Counted from the stretch's first letter, positions 25,951 through 34,849 are shown. The stretch is DNA of 64,000 bases from Halioglobus sp. (GCA_002699145.1 PABK01000054.1:59236-123235), one strand, 5' to 3'. Numbers and translations: made by a program. The notes: generated by a model from the letters alone, not told the origin.

Positions 25951-28884
25951 ATGACCGCCAAAGAGAAGTTCCTGACCCAGAGGCAGCGTTACCAGCCGGT
26001 GACATTGCCGCAGGACTTCTCCGATGAGGAAATGGCCAGGGACTGGACGCTATCTGAGACCGACAAGAAAGAAGTCAATCGCTACCGCACCAACTCCCGC
26101 TTATTCATTGCCATCCAGCTTTGCGCCGTGCGCCTGTATGGCCGCTTCCTAGTGGAGGTCAACGACCTGTCGCGGCGCATTGTGAGCTACCTGAATAGCC
26201 AGCTTGAATTGCCGCCATCACTGACCATCAGCACCCCGGATCGAGATGCCACCTTTTCCGAGCAACGCAAGAACATCCTGACCTACCTGGGCTTTTCCAA
26301 ATACGACGATACCGCACAGGCCAGTCTGGAAACGTGGTTATCCAAGCAAGCGGAACAAGGTTACTTGCCTGACGAATTGTTTCTGCGTGCAGAGCAATAT
26401 CTTCTGAGTACCAAGGTAATATTGCCGGGGCCAAGTGTCATGGAGCGCTTGATTATCAGTGTCTGCTCCGATGTTCATGAGCGACTGTTTGAATCTCTCT
26501 ACCAGCAACTGTCCGTGGAAATCCGGCAGGCCATCGATGAGCTGTTGATTGCCGCACCAGGTGATCAACGATCACTGTTCTACCTTCTGAAAGAATATCC
26601 ACCTTCAGCCACCATCACCTCGATTCAAAGCTACCTGGAGCGTTATCGCTCCCTTGACGGTACCGGCATCGATGCCATTGAATCCAGAATCGTGGATCCG
26701 GCGTTTATGGATTACCTCTACAAACTGGCTCGCCGCTACAACGCCAAGGACATCAAACGGTTCAAGGAAAACAAGCGTTACTCGTTGATGCTGTGTTTCC
26801 TGCTGGAAACGCGCAAGGTACTGCTGGATCACCTGGTGAAAATGCATGATCAGTACATCCTGGACATGCTGCGCAAGGGCAAGCAGGTTCATGAGAAAAA
26901 GCACCGTGAATTTCGCAAACGCCAAAAGAAAGCCATCGATACAGTGCTGGACGCGACCCACTTGGTTCTGGACTGGCCGGATGAGAAGCCGCTGACCAAG
27001 GTGGATCTGTGGCAACGCATCGATGAAAAGAAGCTGCTGGAATCGGTGGATGATTTGCATATCTTCAAGCGCCTGGAAGAGCGCGGCTACGGTGATTTGC
27101 TGCTGGCTCGCTATCCCAGTTTGCGCAAGTATTTCCCGGAGTTCCTGCACCTGCCGTTCCAGGCCAAACCCGGTACTGAACCCCTCCTGAAGTCCATACA
27201 ACTGATTCGCCAGCTCGATGCCGGGGAGCTGAAAACCCTGCCCGATGACGTGCCGACCTATTTCATTCCCAAAGAACTGCGGCGCTGCCTGAAAGGCAAA
27301 AACGGCAAGATCCAACGCAACGCCTGGGAGCTGGGCGTGGCTATGGCCATGAAGGAGGCCTTGCGCTCCGGGGATCTGTTTGTACCCAAAAGCAAACAGC
27401 ACGTGTCTTTCTGGGATCTGATGTTGAATCAGCACCGCTGGGAGGACACCCGCGAAGCCGCTTATGAAGACCTACAGCAACCGTTCAAAGACCAGGTGAA
27501 AGCGCAATTGATTCTGCAATTCCACCAAAGTGTGGGGGAAGCGGACAAGCGTTTCGGCCTGGATACCTTTGCCGACATCAAGGATGGCAACCTTAAACTG
27601 AAGCGCGATGACAAGGCAGAAATCCCTGAGGCGGTGAAGAAACTCCAGAAGGTCATCGATGCCAGTATGCCCACCATTCGCATTGAAGAATTGCTGATGG
27701 AGGTGGACAGGGAAACCAATTTCACCCGGCACTTTATCCCGGTGCAGCAACATCACTCCAGGCCCAAGAATTTCTATAAAACGCTGATTTCGGCCCTGAT
27801 TTCCCAGGCCACCAATCTTGGTGTCGTGGCCATGAGTGCAAGCGTTGATGACGTAACTGTGGACATGCTGCGCCACGTCTTGCAGTTTTACGTGCGCGAA
27901 GAAACCATTACGGCGGCCAGCGCCGAGATCGTGAACCAGCACCACCAATTACCGTTCAGTGAGGTACACGGATCCGGCCAGGTGTCGTCATCGGATGCGC
28001 AACGCTTCCGGATCCGGGCCGACAGCCTGTTGGCGGCCTATTATCCCCGGTACTACGGCTACTATGAGAAAGCGATCGGCATCTACACCCATGTGTCCGA
28101 TCAATACTCGGTGTACAGCACCAAGGCCATTTCCTGTAATCCCAGGGAAGCGCTGTACGTCCTCGATGGAATATTGGAAAACAACACCATTCTGAAGATC
28201 CGCGAACATACCACCGACACCCACGGCTACACCGAAATTATCTTCGCCTTGTGCTATTTGCTGGGGTATTACTTCATGCCCCGGATCCGCGACCTCAAGG
28301 ATCAACAGCTCTACCGGGTGGAGCGTAACGTCAATTACGGCGTGTTCACGCCCTTACTGAACAAGACGGCGGATCTGGATATTGTTGAAGAGCAGTGGGA
28401 TGAAATGATTCATGTGGCCACGTCGTTAAAGGAACGCACGGCTCCGGCACATGTGATTGTGGAGCGACTGACCAACAGCTTTCCCTCCGACCGGCTGGCG
28501 AAGGCCTTCACCAACCTGGGCAGGATCATAAAAACCGAATACATCCTGCGTTACATTACCGACAAGGATTTGCGCCGCACGGTTCAGCTCCAACTCAACA
28601 AAGGCGAGTATCGGCACAACCTGCCGCGCTGGATCTTCTTTGCCAACCAAGGCGAGTTCACCACCGGTGATTACCTAGAGATTATGAACAAGGCCAGCGC
28701 TTTAAGCATGGTGTCCAATGCGATCCTGTACTGGAACACCTCCAGGATCAGCAATATCGTTGATGAACTCAGAAAGCAGGGTGAGACAGTGGATGACGAC
28801 CTGCTGGCTCATATCTCCCTATTGCCATATAAACATGTATTGCCCAATGGCACTTACTTTATTGAACAAGAGGATACGAAATAG
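25951..28884 (+). CDS. tnpA: Tn3-family transposase (TnpA), second type
   Basis: A full-length 977-residue Tn3 transposase, only distantly similar to the one at 20502-23522. The N-terminal DUF4158 region begins MTAKEKFLTQRQRYQPVTLP. The catalytic acids lie in VSSSDAQRFRIRADS, HTTDTHGYTEI and QLNKGEYRHNLPRWIFF. No interruption is seen. The gene starts 14 bases after the nucleotidyltransferase and its stop TAG directly touches the ATG of the next gene, indicating one transcript for all four genes. Confidence 0.95.
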   Translation: MTAKEKFLTQRQRYQPVTLPQDFSDEEMARDWTLSETDKKEVNRYRTNSRLFIAIQLCAVRLYGRFLVEVNDLSRRIVSYLNSQLELPPSLTISTPDRDATFSEQRKNILTYLGFSKYDDTAQASLETWLSKQAEQGYLPDELFLRAEQYLLSTKVILPGPSVMERLIISVCSDVHERLFESLYQQLSVEIRQAIDELLIAAPGDQRSLFYLLKEYPPSATITSIQSYLERYRSLDGTGIDAIESRIVDPAFMDYLYKLARRYNAKDIKRFKENKRYSLMLCFLLETRKVLLDHLVKMHDQYILDMLRKGKQVHEKKHREFRKRQKKAIDTVLDATHLVLDWPDEKPLTKVDLWQRIDEKKLLESVDDLHIFKRLEERGYGDLLLARYPSLRKYFPEFLHLPFQAKPGTEPLLKSIQLIRQLDAGELKTLPDDVPTYFIPKELRRCLKGKNGKIQRNAWELGVAMAMKEALRSGDLFVPKSKQHVSFWDLMLNQHRWEDTREAAYEDLQQPFKDQVKAQLILQFHQSVGEADKRFGLDTFADIKDGNLKLKRDDKAEIPEAVKKLQKVIDASMPTIRIEELLMEVDRETNFTRHFIPVQQHHSRPKNFYKTLISALISQATNLGVVAMSASVDDVTVDMLRHVLQFYVREETITAASAEIVNQHHQLPFSEVHGSGQVSSSDAQRFRIRADSLLAAYYPRYYGYYEKAIGIYTHVSDQYSVYSTKAISCNPREALYVLDGILENNTILKIREHTTDTHGYTEIIFALCYLLGYYFMPRIRDLKDQQLYRVERNVNYGVFTPLLNKTADLDIVEEQWDEMIHVATSLKERTAPAHVIVERLTNSFPSDRLAKAFTNLGRIIKTEYILRYITDKDLRRTVQLQLNKGEYRHNLPRWIFFANQGEFTTGDYLEIMNKASALSMVSNAILYWNTSRISNIVDELRKQGETVDDDLLAHISLLPYKHVLPNGTYFIEQEDTK

Positions 28885-29478
28885 ATGGGCGAAATCCACA
28901 ACTTCCTGCCACGCCTGACAGTCAATCAATTGTTGATCCGCGATCTTATGGCCGCGCAAGCGCCGTGTTTCGCCTTGGGTTATGTGGAGGATCGGAAAGA
29001 AAAGTGCGGTTTCATCGCGGTGCGGCCAGAGAGTCCAATACCGAACCAGGTAACGCAGCGAGGCATGAACTTCGGCCACTCAGTTCTTGGCACAAGCCAG
29101 TACAAGGTGCTTCACTTTGGGTTTGAATTCTATGGCCATGCGACGTATCACGGCCTGGTACCTGCCGGAAATCCGATCATTCAGGCCGTAATTGCAACCA
29201 TGCTGGATACCCAGGACTACTTTTTCTTCGCCATCAATCCGGATCAAACCGTCACAGCCTTTCGATCACAATTCGAGGCCCAAGACCTTGCGGGACTACG
29301 TACCAACCAAGAACAATTTGGCGAGGACAGCTGCTCTTTAGAGCAGTACGAAAGCGCGGTAAAGACCTTTACTAAAAACCCGGATCCACCGGGTACAGTG
29401 ATGAACTGGGTATGCAGAAATAACTGGGATTACCTGGATTTAAAGAAGTATCCGCTAGATCTCAATCCCCGGCCATGA
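28885..29478 (+). CDS. Unknown passenger protein translationally linked to tnpA
   Basis: A 197-residue protein I do not recognise. Its ATG follows the tnpA stop with no gap (TAGATG), so it is probably translated by coupling. It is soluble, without signal peptide or membrane segment, rich in aromatic and Asn/Gln residues, with notable stretches CFALGYVEDRKEKCGF, HFGFEFYGHATYHG and DTQDYFFFAINPDQT. The C-terminus is NWDYLDLKKYPLDLNPRP. Coding quality (normal codon use, stop well placed before the inferred transposon end at 29565) supports a real gene. A role as transposition accessory or cargo is open. Confidence 0.65.
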   Translation: MGEIHNFLPRLTVNQLLIRDLMAAQAPCFALGYVEDRKEKCGFIAVRPESPIPNQVTQRGMNFGHSVLGTSQYKVLHFGFEFYGHATYHGLVPAGNPIIQAVIATMLDTQDYFFFAINPDQTVTAFRSQFEAQDLAGLRTNQEQFGEDSCSLEQYESAVKTFTKNPDPPGTVMNWVCRNNWDYLDLKKYPLDLNPRP

Positions 29479-29507
29479 AATGAGGCAGGTGAATATTGCG
29501 CAGGAAT

Positions 29508-29565
29508 TTACGGTTTGAGGTGGATCCGTGAAGGCGAAACCGTAAGTTTCTGTTCAAATGCCCCC
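29508..29565 (-). repeat. Putative right terminus of the second Tn3-type transposon
   Basis: On the minus strand the segment starts GGGGGCATTTGAACAGAAAC, the pattern expected of Tn3-family ends (G-run then a CAGAAA core), within 29528-29565. Just inside it are inverted arms TTACGGTTT (29508-29516) and AAACCGTAA (29537-29545). The AEC-transporter frame stops matching exactly at the G-run, which fixes the boundary. The partner end was not found. Confidence 0.55.
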
Positions 29566-29890
29566 GCTAGTCCTTGTACTACCACTCCTCGGTTGCATCT
29601 GTCTGGAACCAGTACTTTTGAGAGCTACTCTAGTAGAACAAATGCGATCAAGGTAACTGCTAGTCCGAAATGTATTAGCATAAGATTATTTGAAGAATCT
29701 ACGTGGGTTTGTCAACGCTAATAAAAAGTAGCGCATGAAGTGTTACGTTGAAAGTGAGCTTGGGGCTGATATCAATGAAGTTCTTATCAGTAAACTGGCG
29801 CCGCCGCAGCAAGAATCCGAGAGCCATAACTACATAAATTGGAAAGGTAACCGACAGACTAAAACTTAGAGCGGCAAGTAGATTAGACAT
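29566..29890 (-). pseudogene. AEC-family (auxin efflux carrier-like) transporter, decayed 5' fragment
   Basis: ATG 29890 (after AGAAGAG) begins MSNLLAALSFSLSVTFPIYV and ALGFLLRRRQFTDKNFI...FNVTLHALLFISV, the first two membrane segments of AEC transporters. The frame then shifts and continues as SSNNLMLIHFGLAVTLIAFV, a stop, and VPDRCNRGVVVQG, the conserved loop of the same family, until it is cut by the transposon end. So one frameshift, one nonsense codon and a 3' truncation are visible. The 149 bases from here to the nadC stop (29891-30039) contain nothing else that I can identify. Confidence 0.7.
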
Positions 29891-30039
29891 CTCTTCTGGT
29901 GTACACCGCTTCAATGACGGGGGTATTTCAGATAGCTGTAGTTGTATTAGTTCAGATAGCGAGCGTCGTCCGAATTACCCGGACGACTTCACATCAATTC
30001 GCTGCTTTGCTCGCATGCTCGCTCTTAGCTGGCCTCGCA

Positions 30040-30879
30040 CTAGACAAAGCGCATGGACAGGTCAACAGCTTTACAGTCCTTCGTAATAGTGCCAATGGAT
30101 ATGTAATCTACACCGGTTTTTGCTATCGACAGTAGTGTCTGTTCATTGATTCCCCCGGAGGCCTCAATTTTGGCCTGCTTGTTGGTTCTTTTTACCGCTA
30201 CGCGCATATCGTCAACGGAGAAGTTATCCAGCATGATAATGTCGGCCTTTGCTTCTAGGGCTTGTTCAAGCTCATTTAGGTTTTCCACTTCAACTTCCAC
30301 GGATTTACCTGGCGCAAGTTCTCTGGCAGCCCTGACTGTCGCTGCAATGGAACCACAGGCGTTGATATGATTTTCCTTTATTAGAAAAGCGTCATACAGG
30401 CCAATACGGTGGTTGAAGCAGCCTCCAATGGTTACGGCGTATTTTTCAGCAATTCGCAGACCGGGGAGAGTTTTTCGGGTGTCGAGCAACTTTACCTTCG
30501 TTGATGACACTAGTCCGGCGTAGTGCCTGCAAACGGTCGCCACACCTGAGAGGGTTTGCAGGAAGTTGAGGGCAGTGCGTTCGCCACTTAGCAGTGCTCT
30601 GGCATTTCCCGCTATTTCTACAAGACATTGGTCTTTAGCTACTTGCTGTCCTTCTTCGACTTGCCACGAAATTGCAATATTGGGATCAAGACGACGGAAT
30701 ATTTCGTCGACCCATGGAGTGCCGCAAAGAGTCGCCTCCTGACGCGAATAAATTTTTGCGCGGGCGGTTGTATCCAGCGGGATGAGCTGTGCAGAAATAT
30801 CGCCAGTGCCGATATCTTCGGCTAGCGCTGCATCCACATTTTGCTTTATTGCTGCATTAAGAACGTCTAAATCAATCAT
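30040..30879 (-). CDS. nadC: Nicotinate-nucleotide pyrophosphorylase (quinolinate phosphoribosyltransferase)
   Basis: A ~279-residue type II phosphoribosyltransferase converting quinolinate and PRPP to nicotinate mononucleotide, CO2 and PPi. Start ATG 30879 gives [32 protein letters not shown], the usual N-terminus; an in-frame ATG at 30897 is possible. Motifs include [54 protein letters not shown] and EASGGI. It lies just downstream of a phthalate-type Rieske oxygenase gene. Phthalate is a structural analogue and known competitive ligand of this enzyme, and a QPRTase gene (ophE) contributes to phthalate degradation in Burkholderia cepacia DBO1, so an extra nadC here makes sense. Confidence 0.93.
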   Translation of the reverse strand: MIDLDVLNAAIKQNVDAALAEDIGTGDISAQLIPLDTTARAKIYSRQEATLCGTPWVDEIFRRLDPNIAISWQVEEGQQVAKDQCLVEIAGNARALLSGERTALNFLQTLSGVATVCRHYAGLVSSTKVKLLDTRKTLPGLRIAEKYAVTIGGCFNHRIGLYDAFLIKENHINACGSIAATVRAARELAPGKSVEVEVENLNELEQALEAKADIIMLDNFSVDDMRVAVKRTNKQAKIEASGGINEQTLLSIAKTGVDYISIGTITKDCKAVDLSMRFV

Positions 30880-30900
30880 GAGCTGGCTTTGCCTCATTCA

Positions 30901-30928
30901 AAAAAAAGCCGGCCCATAAAGAGCCGGA
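30901..30928 (-). terminator. Intrinsic terminator after the Rieske oxygenase gene
   Basis: Read on the minus strand, CCGGC and GCCGG arms (TTTCCGGCTCTTTATGGGCC...) form a GC-rich stem followed by eight T. It stands between the oxygenase stop (31011) and the nadC start, so nadC probably receives only read-through or has its own promoter. Confidence 0.85.
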
Positions 30929-31010
30929 AATAACGCTGGGTGGAACAGATGAGCTCAAAACTGGCCGAGAATAATCCTGAGAGTCACGAAATCCCTTTTT
31001 TGCCAAGCCC

Positions 31011-32294
31011 TTACCATTGCTGGAGCTTCTTCTCCTCACGTTCTTGAGGATCAGACCAGTCGGTTTCCTTCGGGATAATACCTTGCCAAGAGGGAATAAT
31101 CTGCTCAGGTCCTTTGCGAAATATGGATTTTTCGAACGCCTTGCCTTCCTCTTGGTACTTGCTCAACTGAGCCATCATATAGCGGCGAAATTCCACTACC
31201 GCAGCGTCGCCAGCACCTAGTGTATCTTCAGAGCGATTGGCAATGGGGCCCATGGTGATCCACATAGCCATGTCCTGATTGGGAATGCCGATGATCCCGG
31301 TAAAGTTACCGTCCTTCATCATCTGTCGGTCTTGTTGGAACCAATTGCTTAGGTTGCGCTTAGAAACCCAATTTTGATCTAGATGTTCGCCCAGTGTCGC
31401 ACCTAGAAAGGCGCGCCATTTTTCGGTGTCCATGGCGTTCTCACCCCAACCAATGAAATGGAATGCGGTGTTGGTGTCGTCAATAGGAACATTGATGTTT
31501 GCGACATTGTAAGACGCGTTCGGCGGGATCAGCACGGTCATCGGGGAAACGAAGACTGAGGTCCGCACATAACTGTGAGTATCCGCCTTTTTAATAGGTC
31601 TTCTGATAGCAGCGTAGTGGAAGCCATACTCGGTTGATTTGGAGCGCATGCTCGGGTTCTTGTCCGTAGAGGGTCGGTACCAAGCGTTGTCATCAGCCTC
31701 AGCCTGAACGACACGTGAAGGAACCATGTCGCTGGAGTGAAGGCTGGAGCTGTGTGAGCTGTCAATCGCGCCCTCAAGAATCTGCGCCCAGTTACACGGA
31801 ATTTTGATCTTGGCAATACTGACTTTGGTATCAGCGTTGGGGGCCCATGCCGGCGGAATAAATTCAGGTACGCTATTTGCCTCCCCAAGGAAAACCCACA
31901 CCAAGCCTGCCCATTCTTTGACAGGGAGAGCGCGGTGCTTGACCTTGTCTTTCAAGGGGCTCTCCGGCGGCTCAGAGGGCATATCCACGATGTTGCCGTG
32001 GCGGTCCATTTTCCATCCATGGTAAAGACAGCGCAGGCCACATTCTTCATTTCGTCCCATCACCAGTGAGGCGCGGCGGTGGGGGCAAAGCTCATCCATA
32101 ACACCAACTTCGCCATTACTATCGCGAAACGCAACGAAGTTTTCCCCCAGCAACCTTACCTGGATGGGCTTGCCATCGGCTTCTGGAATTTCCTCCGATA
32201 AGCACGCGGGCATCCAATAGTGACGCATGATTTTCCCCATCGGGGCGTCGCCCTCAACTCTGCACAATAGTTCGTTTTCGGCTGGGGTTAGCAT
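31011..32294 (-). CDS. Rieske aromatic-ring oxygenase alpha subunit, phthalate 4,5-dioxygenase type
   Basis: A 427-residue terminal oxygenase. The start ATG 32294 is chosen for its strong GGAGGCAG site; the open frame upstream to 32444 is not supported. The Rieske [2Fe-2S] ligands are Cys70, His72, Cys89 and His92 (CPHRR...CLYHGW). The mononuclear iron site is in GAIDSSHSSSLHS. The sequence MRHYWMPACLSEEIPEADGK is typical of the Pht3/OphA2 and LigX-like group that needs a PDR-type reductase, which is encoded divergently at 32654. With the dihydrodiol dehydrogenase and decarboxylase genes nearby, phthalate is the most likely substrate, dihydroxylated at carbons 4 and 5. Confidence 0.88.
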   Translation of the reverse strand: MLTPAENELLCRVEGDAPMGKIMRHYWMPACLSEEIPEADGKPIQVRLLGENFVAFRDSNGEVGVMDELCPHRRASLVMGRNEECGLRCLYHGWKMDRHGNIVDMPSEPPESPLKDKVKHRALPVKEWAGLVWVFLGEANSVPEFIPPAWAPNADTKVSIAKIKIPCNWAQILEGAIDSSHSSSLHSSDMVPSRVVQAEADDNAWYRPSTDKNPSMRSKSTEYGFHYAAIRRPIKKADTHSYVRTSVFVSPMTVLIPPNASYNVANINVPIDDTNTAFHFIGWGENAMDTEKWRAFLGATLGEHLDQNWVSKRNLSNWFQQDRQMMKDGNFTGIIGIPNQDMAMWITMGPIANRSEDTLGAGDAAVVEFRRYMMAQLSKYQEEGKAFEKSIFRKGPEQIIPSWQGIIPKETDWSDPQEREEKKLQQW

Positions 32295-32342
32295 TCTGCC
32301 TCCTAATAGACCACGAGCAAAAGAATTGCATTTGATGCCCAT

Positions 32343-32360
32343 AAATATACTTCTATATAG
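32343..32360 (+). promoter_or_regulatory. Shared operator-like motif, oxygenase side
   Basis: An 18-base sequence AAATATACTTCTATATAG, 49 bases before the oxygenase start. Its reverse complement recurs at 32606-32623 with one mismatch, next to the divergent reductase gene. Paired placement at both promoters of a divergent catabolic unit suggests a common regulator. The rest of the 359-base intergenic region shows no gene. Confidence 0.5.
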
Positions 32361-32605
32361 ATATTTATTCAAGCCTTTTGTTTTGCCGCAATTGAGGCTC
32401 CAAGTTATGTGTGCACCGTGTTGAAAAAGGCGCTGCGAACGCAATTTCCGTGAATTCTCAGATCTCGATTTTGGTCTATGAGTGACTATTTTTCGCTGAC
32501 GCTTGGTCTTTTTAGGCTGCTTGGTTTCAAGTTGATGGTGGTGAGTCCGAGAGAGAGTGGGGAATATTGCAAAGCGAATATCGAAGGGTGTACACTATTA
32601 AGCTT

Positions 32606-32623
32606 CTATAGAGAAGTATATTT
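32606..32623 (+). promoter_or_regulatory. Shared operator-like motif, reductase side
   Basis: CTATAGAGAAGTATATTT, the inverted near-copy (17 of 18) of 32343-32360. It overlaps a dyad CTTCT-ATAG-AGAAG (32603-32616) and lies 30 bases before the reductase start. Confidence 0.5.
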
Positions 32624-32653
32624 GTGAGTGTTTCAGTTGTGGTCTGAGCGAGT

Positions 32654-33607
32654 ATGAGTGGGAACGAACCGAGTTTAGAAGTTGTTATTAAAAGCAAAAG
32701 TCAAATTGCAACCAATATCTATCAATTTGAGCTGGTGCGGACCGACGGTGCGGCGTTGCCAGGCTGTGAGCTTGGATCACACATTTCGGTTGAGGTGCCC
32801 AGCGGGGCGCATCGCTGGTACTCCATTTGTGATGTGACGGAGAATAGCCAGTCCTATTTTATCGCTGTTAAGCGCGAGGCAGGCGGTCGCGGTGGCTCGG
32901 TCAGTCTGATTGACGATACTGAGGTTGGCTCGGTGCTGACCATCAGTGAGCCGGAGTGCGAGTTCGAGTTTGTCGACGCCCCAGGCTATTTGCTGATAGC
33001 AGGCGGCATTGGTATCACCCCTATTTATGCGATGTTTAAACACCTGATGAAAATCGGGCATCCCGATTTCAAGCTGATCTACCTGAGTCGCTGCGTTGCT
33101 GACGCACCCTTTATAGAAGAGTTATCACAAGCTAAGTACAAGGAGCATGTGTTGATTCATCACAGTGACGAGGTTGGAGAGCGCTTCGACTTTTGGGATA
33201 TGCTGGAAAGGCCGACGGCACAGCATATTTACTGCTGTGGCCCGAAGGGATTGATGTCCGAAATCAAAGATATGAGCGGCCACTGGCGTCAGTCTCAGCT
33301 GCACTTTGAAGACTTCAAACCTGTTGAGGCGGTGCGGGTAGATGATAAGCCTTTCATCGTGCGTCTGGCCGGGTTCGATACCGAGGTTCAAGTCGGAGAA
33401 TCCGAGACAATGCTGGATGCTCTGCGGCGCCAGGGTATTAAAGTGCATAGCTCCTGCGAGAGTGGAACTTGTGGCTCGTGCAAGGTTGCTTACCTAGACG
33501 GAGAGGTGGATCACCGCGACCTCGTTCTAGAAGGCGATGAGAAGAAAAGCTATCTAATGGCTTGCGTGTCGCGTGCCGCGGGTGAGTCCATTACCGTCAA
33601 AATTTAA
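32654..33607 (+). CDS. Phthalate dioxygenase reductase-type flavoprotein (PDR family)
   Basis: A 317-residue single-chain electron-transfer protein passing electrons from NAD(P)H through FMN and a plant-type [2Fe-2S] centre to the Rieske oxygenase. Domain order is FMN-binding barrel (GSHISVEVPSGAHRWYSI), nucleotide-binding domain (YLLIAGGIGITPIYAMF, YCCGPKGLM), and C-terminal ferredoxin with CESGTCGSCKVAYLDGE and a last Cys in YLMACVS. This order (FMN, NAD, FeS) is that of PDR and VanB. It is divergent from the oxygenase gene and followed closely by the dihydrodiol dehydrogenase, forming a phthalate-type set. Confidence 0.9.
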   Translation: MSGNEPSLEVVIKSKSQIATNIYQFELVRTDGAALPGCELGSHISVEVPSGAHRWYSICDVTENSQSYFIAVKREAGGRGGSVSLIDDTEVGSVLTISEPECEFEFVDAPGYLLIAGGIGITPIYAMFKHLMKIGHPDFKLIYLSRCVADAPFIEELSQAKYKEHVLIHHSDEVGERFDFWDMLERPTAQHIYCCGPKGLMSEIKDMSGHWRQSQLHFEDFKPVEAVRVDDKPFIVRLAGFDTEVQVGESETMLDALRRQGIKVHSSCESGTCGSCKVAYLDGEVDHRDLVLEGDEKKSYLMACVSRAAGESITVKI

Positions 33608-33632
33608 GATTAATCAGAGCTAGGTGCATTGC

Positions 33633-34808
33633 ATGAGTGCGGATACCGCCGATATCAAACCAGTCAAGCTCGGCGTGGTGGGCTTGGGCCGCGGTTTTAT
33701 GTTGATGTTGCCGACCTTTTTGGACGACCCTCGAGTTGAATTAGTCGGTGCAGCAACGACCAGTGAATTGAAGCAGCAGGAATTTGAAAAGCGGTTTGGC
33801 TATCGTGCAGTGTCGACGACAGAAGAACTGTACGCCGACCCGAATATTGAGGCCGTCTATATCGCAACCCCTCACGAGATGCATCGCGACAATGCGATTG
33901 AGGCGCTGGCTTCGGGGAAGCATGTACTGGTGGAAAAACCGATGACGATTCGTGTAAGCGACGCGGCAGCCATTGTTGAGTCGGTGGAAAAATACCAAAG
34001 GGAAGTGATCGTCGGCCCCAGCCACAGTTTTGACGTACCAATAGTGGAGGCGGGAAAATTGATTGCCAGCGGCAAGTATGGTCGGGTCGGGATGATTCAC
34101 GCTCACTACTACACTGACTTTGTTTTCCGCCCCCGACGCCCTGAAGAATTGGACTCCGCTCACGGTGGGGGAGTGGTGTTTAATCAGGGCGCCCATCAGG
34201 TAGATATGCTACTAACATTGACTGGAGCGATGCCAGTGAGTGTTTATGGATGCGTTGGCAACCTTGACGCCCGGCGTCCCTGTGATGGTGCATATAGCGC
34301 CTTAATTGAGTTCGACAATGGATGTATCGGTTCAGTAACTTATAGCGGCTATGGTCATTACGACAGCGATGCCGACCAAGGTTGGATAGGGGAAATGGGT
34401 GCGCTGAAGCCGCCTAACGTATATGCAGTGGCTCGAAAAAATCTATCGCAGGTAAAAAACGAAGTGACGGCAAAACAAAGCCGTGGTTTTGTCGCGGGCA
34501 GTCACGTCGGCGATGTTCCGAAATTTCATGAGCACTTCGGCAATATTGTGATCAGTTGTGAGAAAGCTGACCTGCGGCCCACTGCCAAAGGCATTCATGT
34601 CTATAGCGACGATGGTTACGAGTTTATTCCCTTGCCCTTGGAGGGATCTCCCCGGGCCGAGGTTGTTGCAGAGCTCTATGCATTGGTGCGCCATGGTATG
34701 TCCCCGGTGCATTCGGCCCGTCGTGGGTATGTCAATGTGGCGCTTTGTGAAGGCATTTACGAATCGTTTCGGAGCAAGCAGCGGGTTGAAATCAGGATGT
34801 CTGACTAA
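33633..34808 (+). CDS. Gfo/Idh/MocA dehydrogenase, phthalate 4,5-dihydrodiol dehydrogenase-like
   Basis: A ~391-residue NAD(P)-dependent oxidoreductase; ATG 33633 is favoured over an upstream GTG because GAGCTAGG is at 33617-33624. The N-terminal Rossmann fold reads KLGVVGLGRGFMLMLPTF, followed by IATPHEMHRDNAIEAL and the catalytic-lysine motif HVLVEKPMT typical of the family. HGGGVVFNQGAHQVDML carries the active-site histidine. Pht4, the dihydrodiol dehydrogenase of Pseudomonas phthalate degradation, belongs to this family and has nearly this size. Position between reductase and decarboxylase genes supports rearomatisation to 4,5-dihydroxyphthalate. Confidence 0.85.
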   Translation: MSADTADIKPVKLGVVGLGRGFMLMLPTFLDDPRVELVGAATTSELKQQEFEKRFGYRAVSTTEELYADPNIEAVYIATPHEMHRDNAIEALASGKHVLVEKPMTIRVSDAAAIVESVEKYQREVIVGPSHSFDVPIVEAGKLIASGKYGRVGMIHAHYYTDFVFRPRRPEELDSAHGGGVVFNQGAHQVDMLLTLTGAMPVSVYGCVGNLDARRPCDGAYSALIEFDNGCIGSVTYSGYGHYDSDADQGWIGEMGALKPPNVYAVARKNLSQVKNEVTAKQSRGFVAGSHVGDVPKFHEHFGNIVISCEKADLRPTAKGIHVYSDDGYEFIPLPLEGSPRAEVVAELYALVRHGMSPVHSARRGYVNVALCEGIYESFRSKQRVEIRMSD

Positions 34809-34830
34809 GTCGCTGCGCAATAATCAGAAA

Positions 34831-34849
34831 TTACCTATTAGCTAGGTAA
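34831..34849 (+). promoter_or_regulatory. Perfect 7-bp dyad before the decarboxylase gene
   Basis: TTACCTA-TTAGC-TAGGTAA lies between the dehydrogenase stop and the ACGGAGA ribosome site of the next gene. It could be an operator or an mRNA hairpin influencing translation or stability of the decarboxylase message. Confidence 0.4.

Larger units (their letters stand above)
24576..29565 (+). mobile_element. Second Tn3-family transposon, left end missing
   Basis: A co-directional set of an HTH gene, a nucleotidyltransferase gene, a Tn3 transposase and a passenger gene, spaced 9, 14 and 0 bases. The right boundary is inferred at 29565, where a terminus beginning GGGGGCATTTGAACAG (minus strand) abruptly cuts an AEC-type transporter reading frame. 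No matching left terminus is found; the tni transposon end lies at 24575, so the left end has been lost or displaced. No resolvase is present in what remains. Confidence 0.7.
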
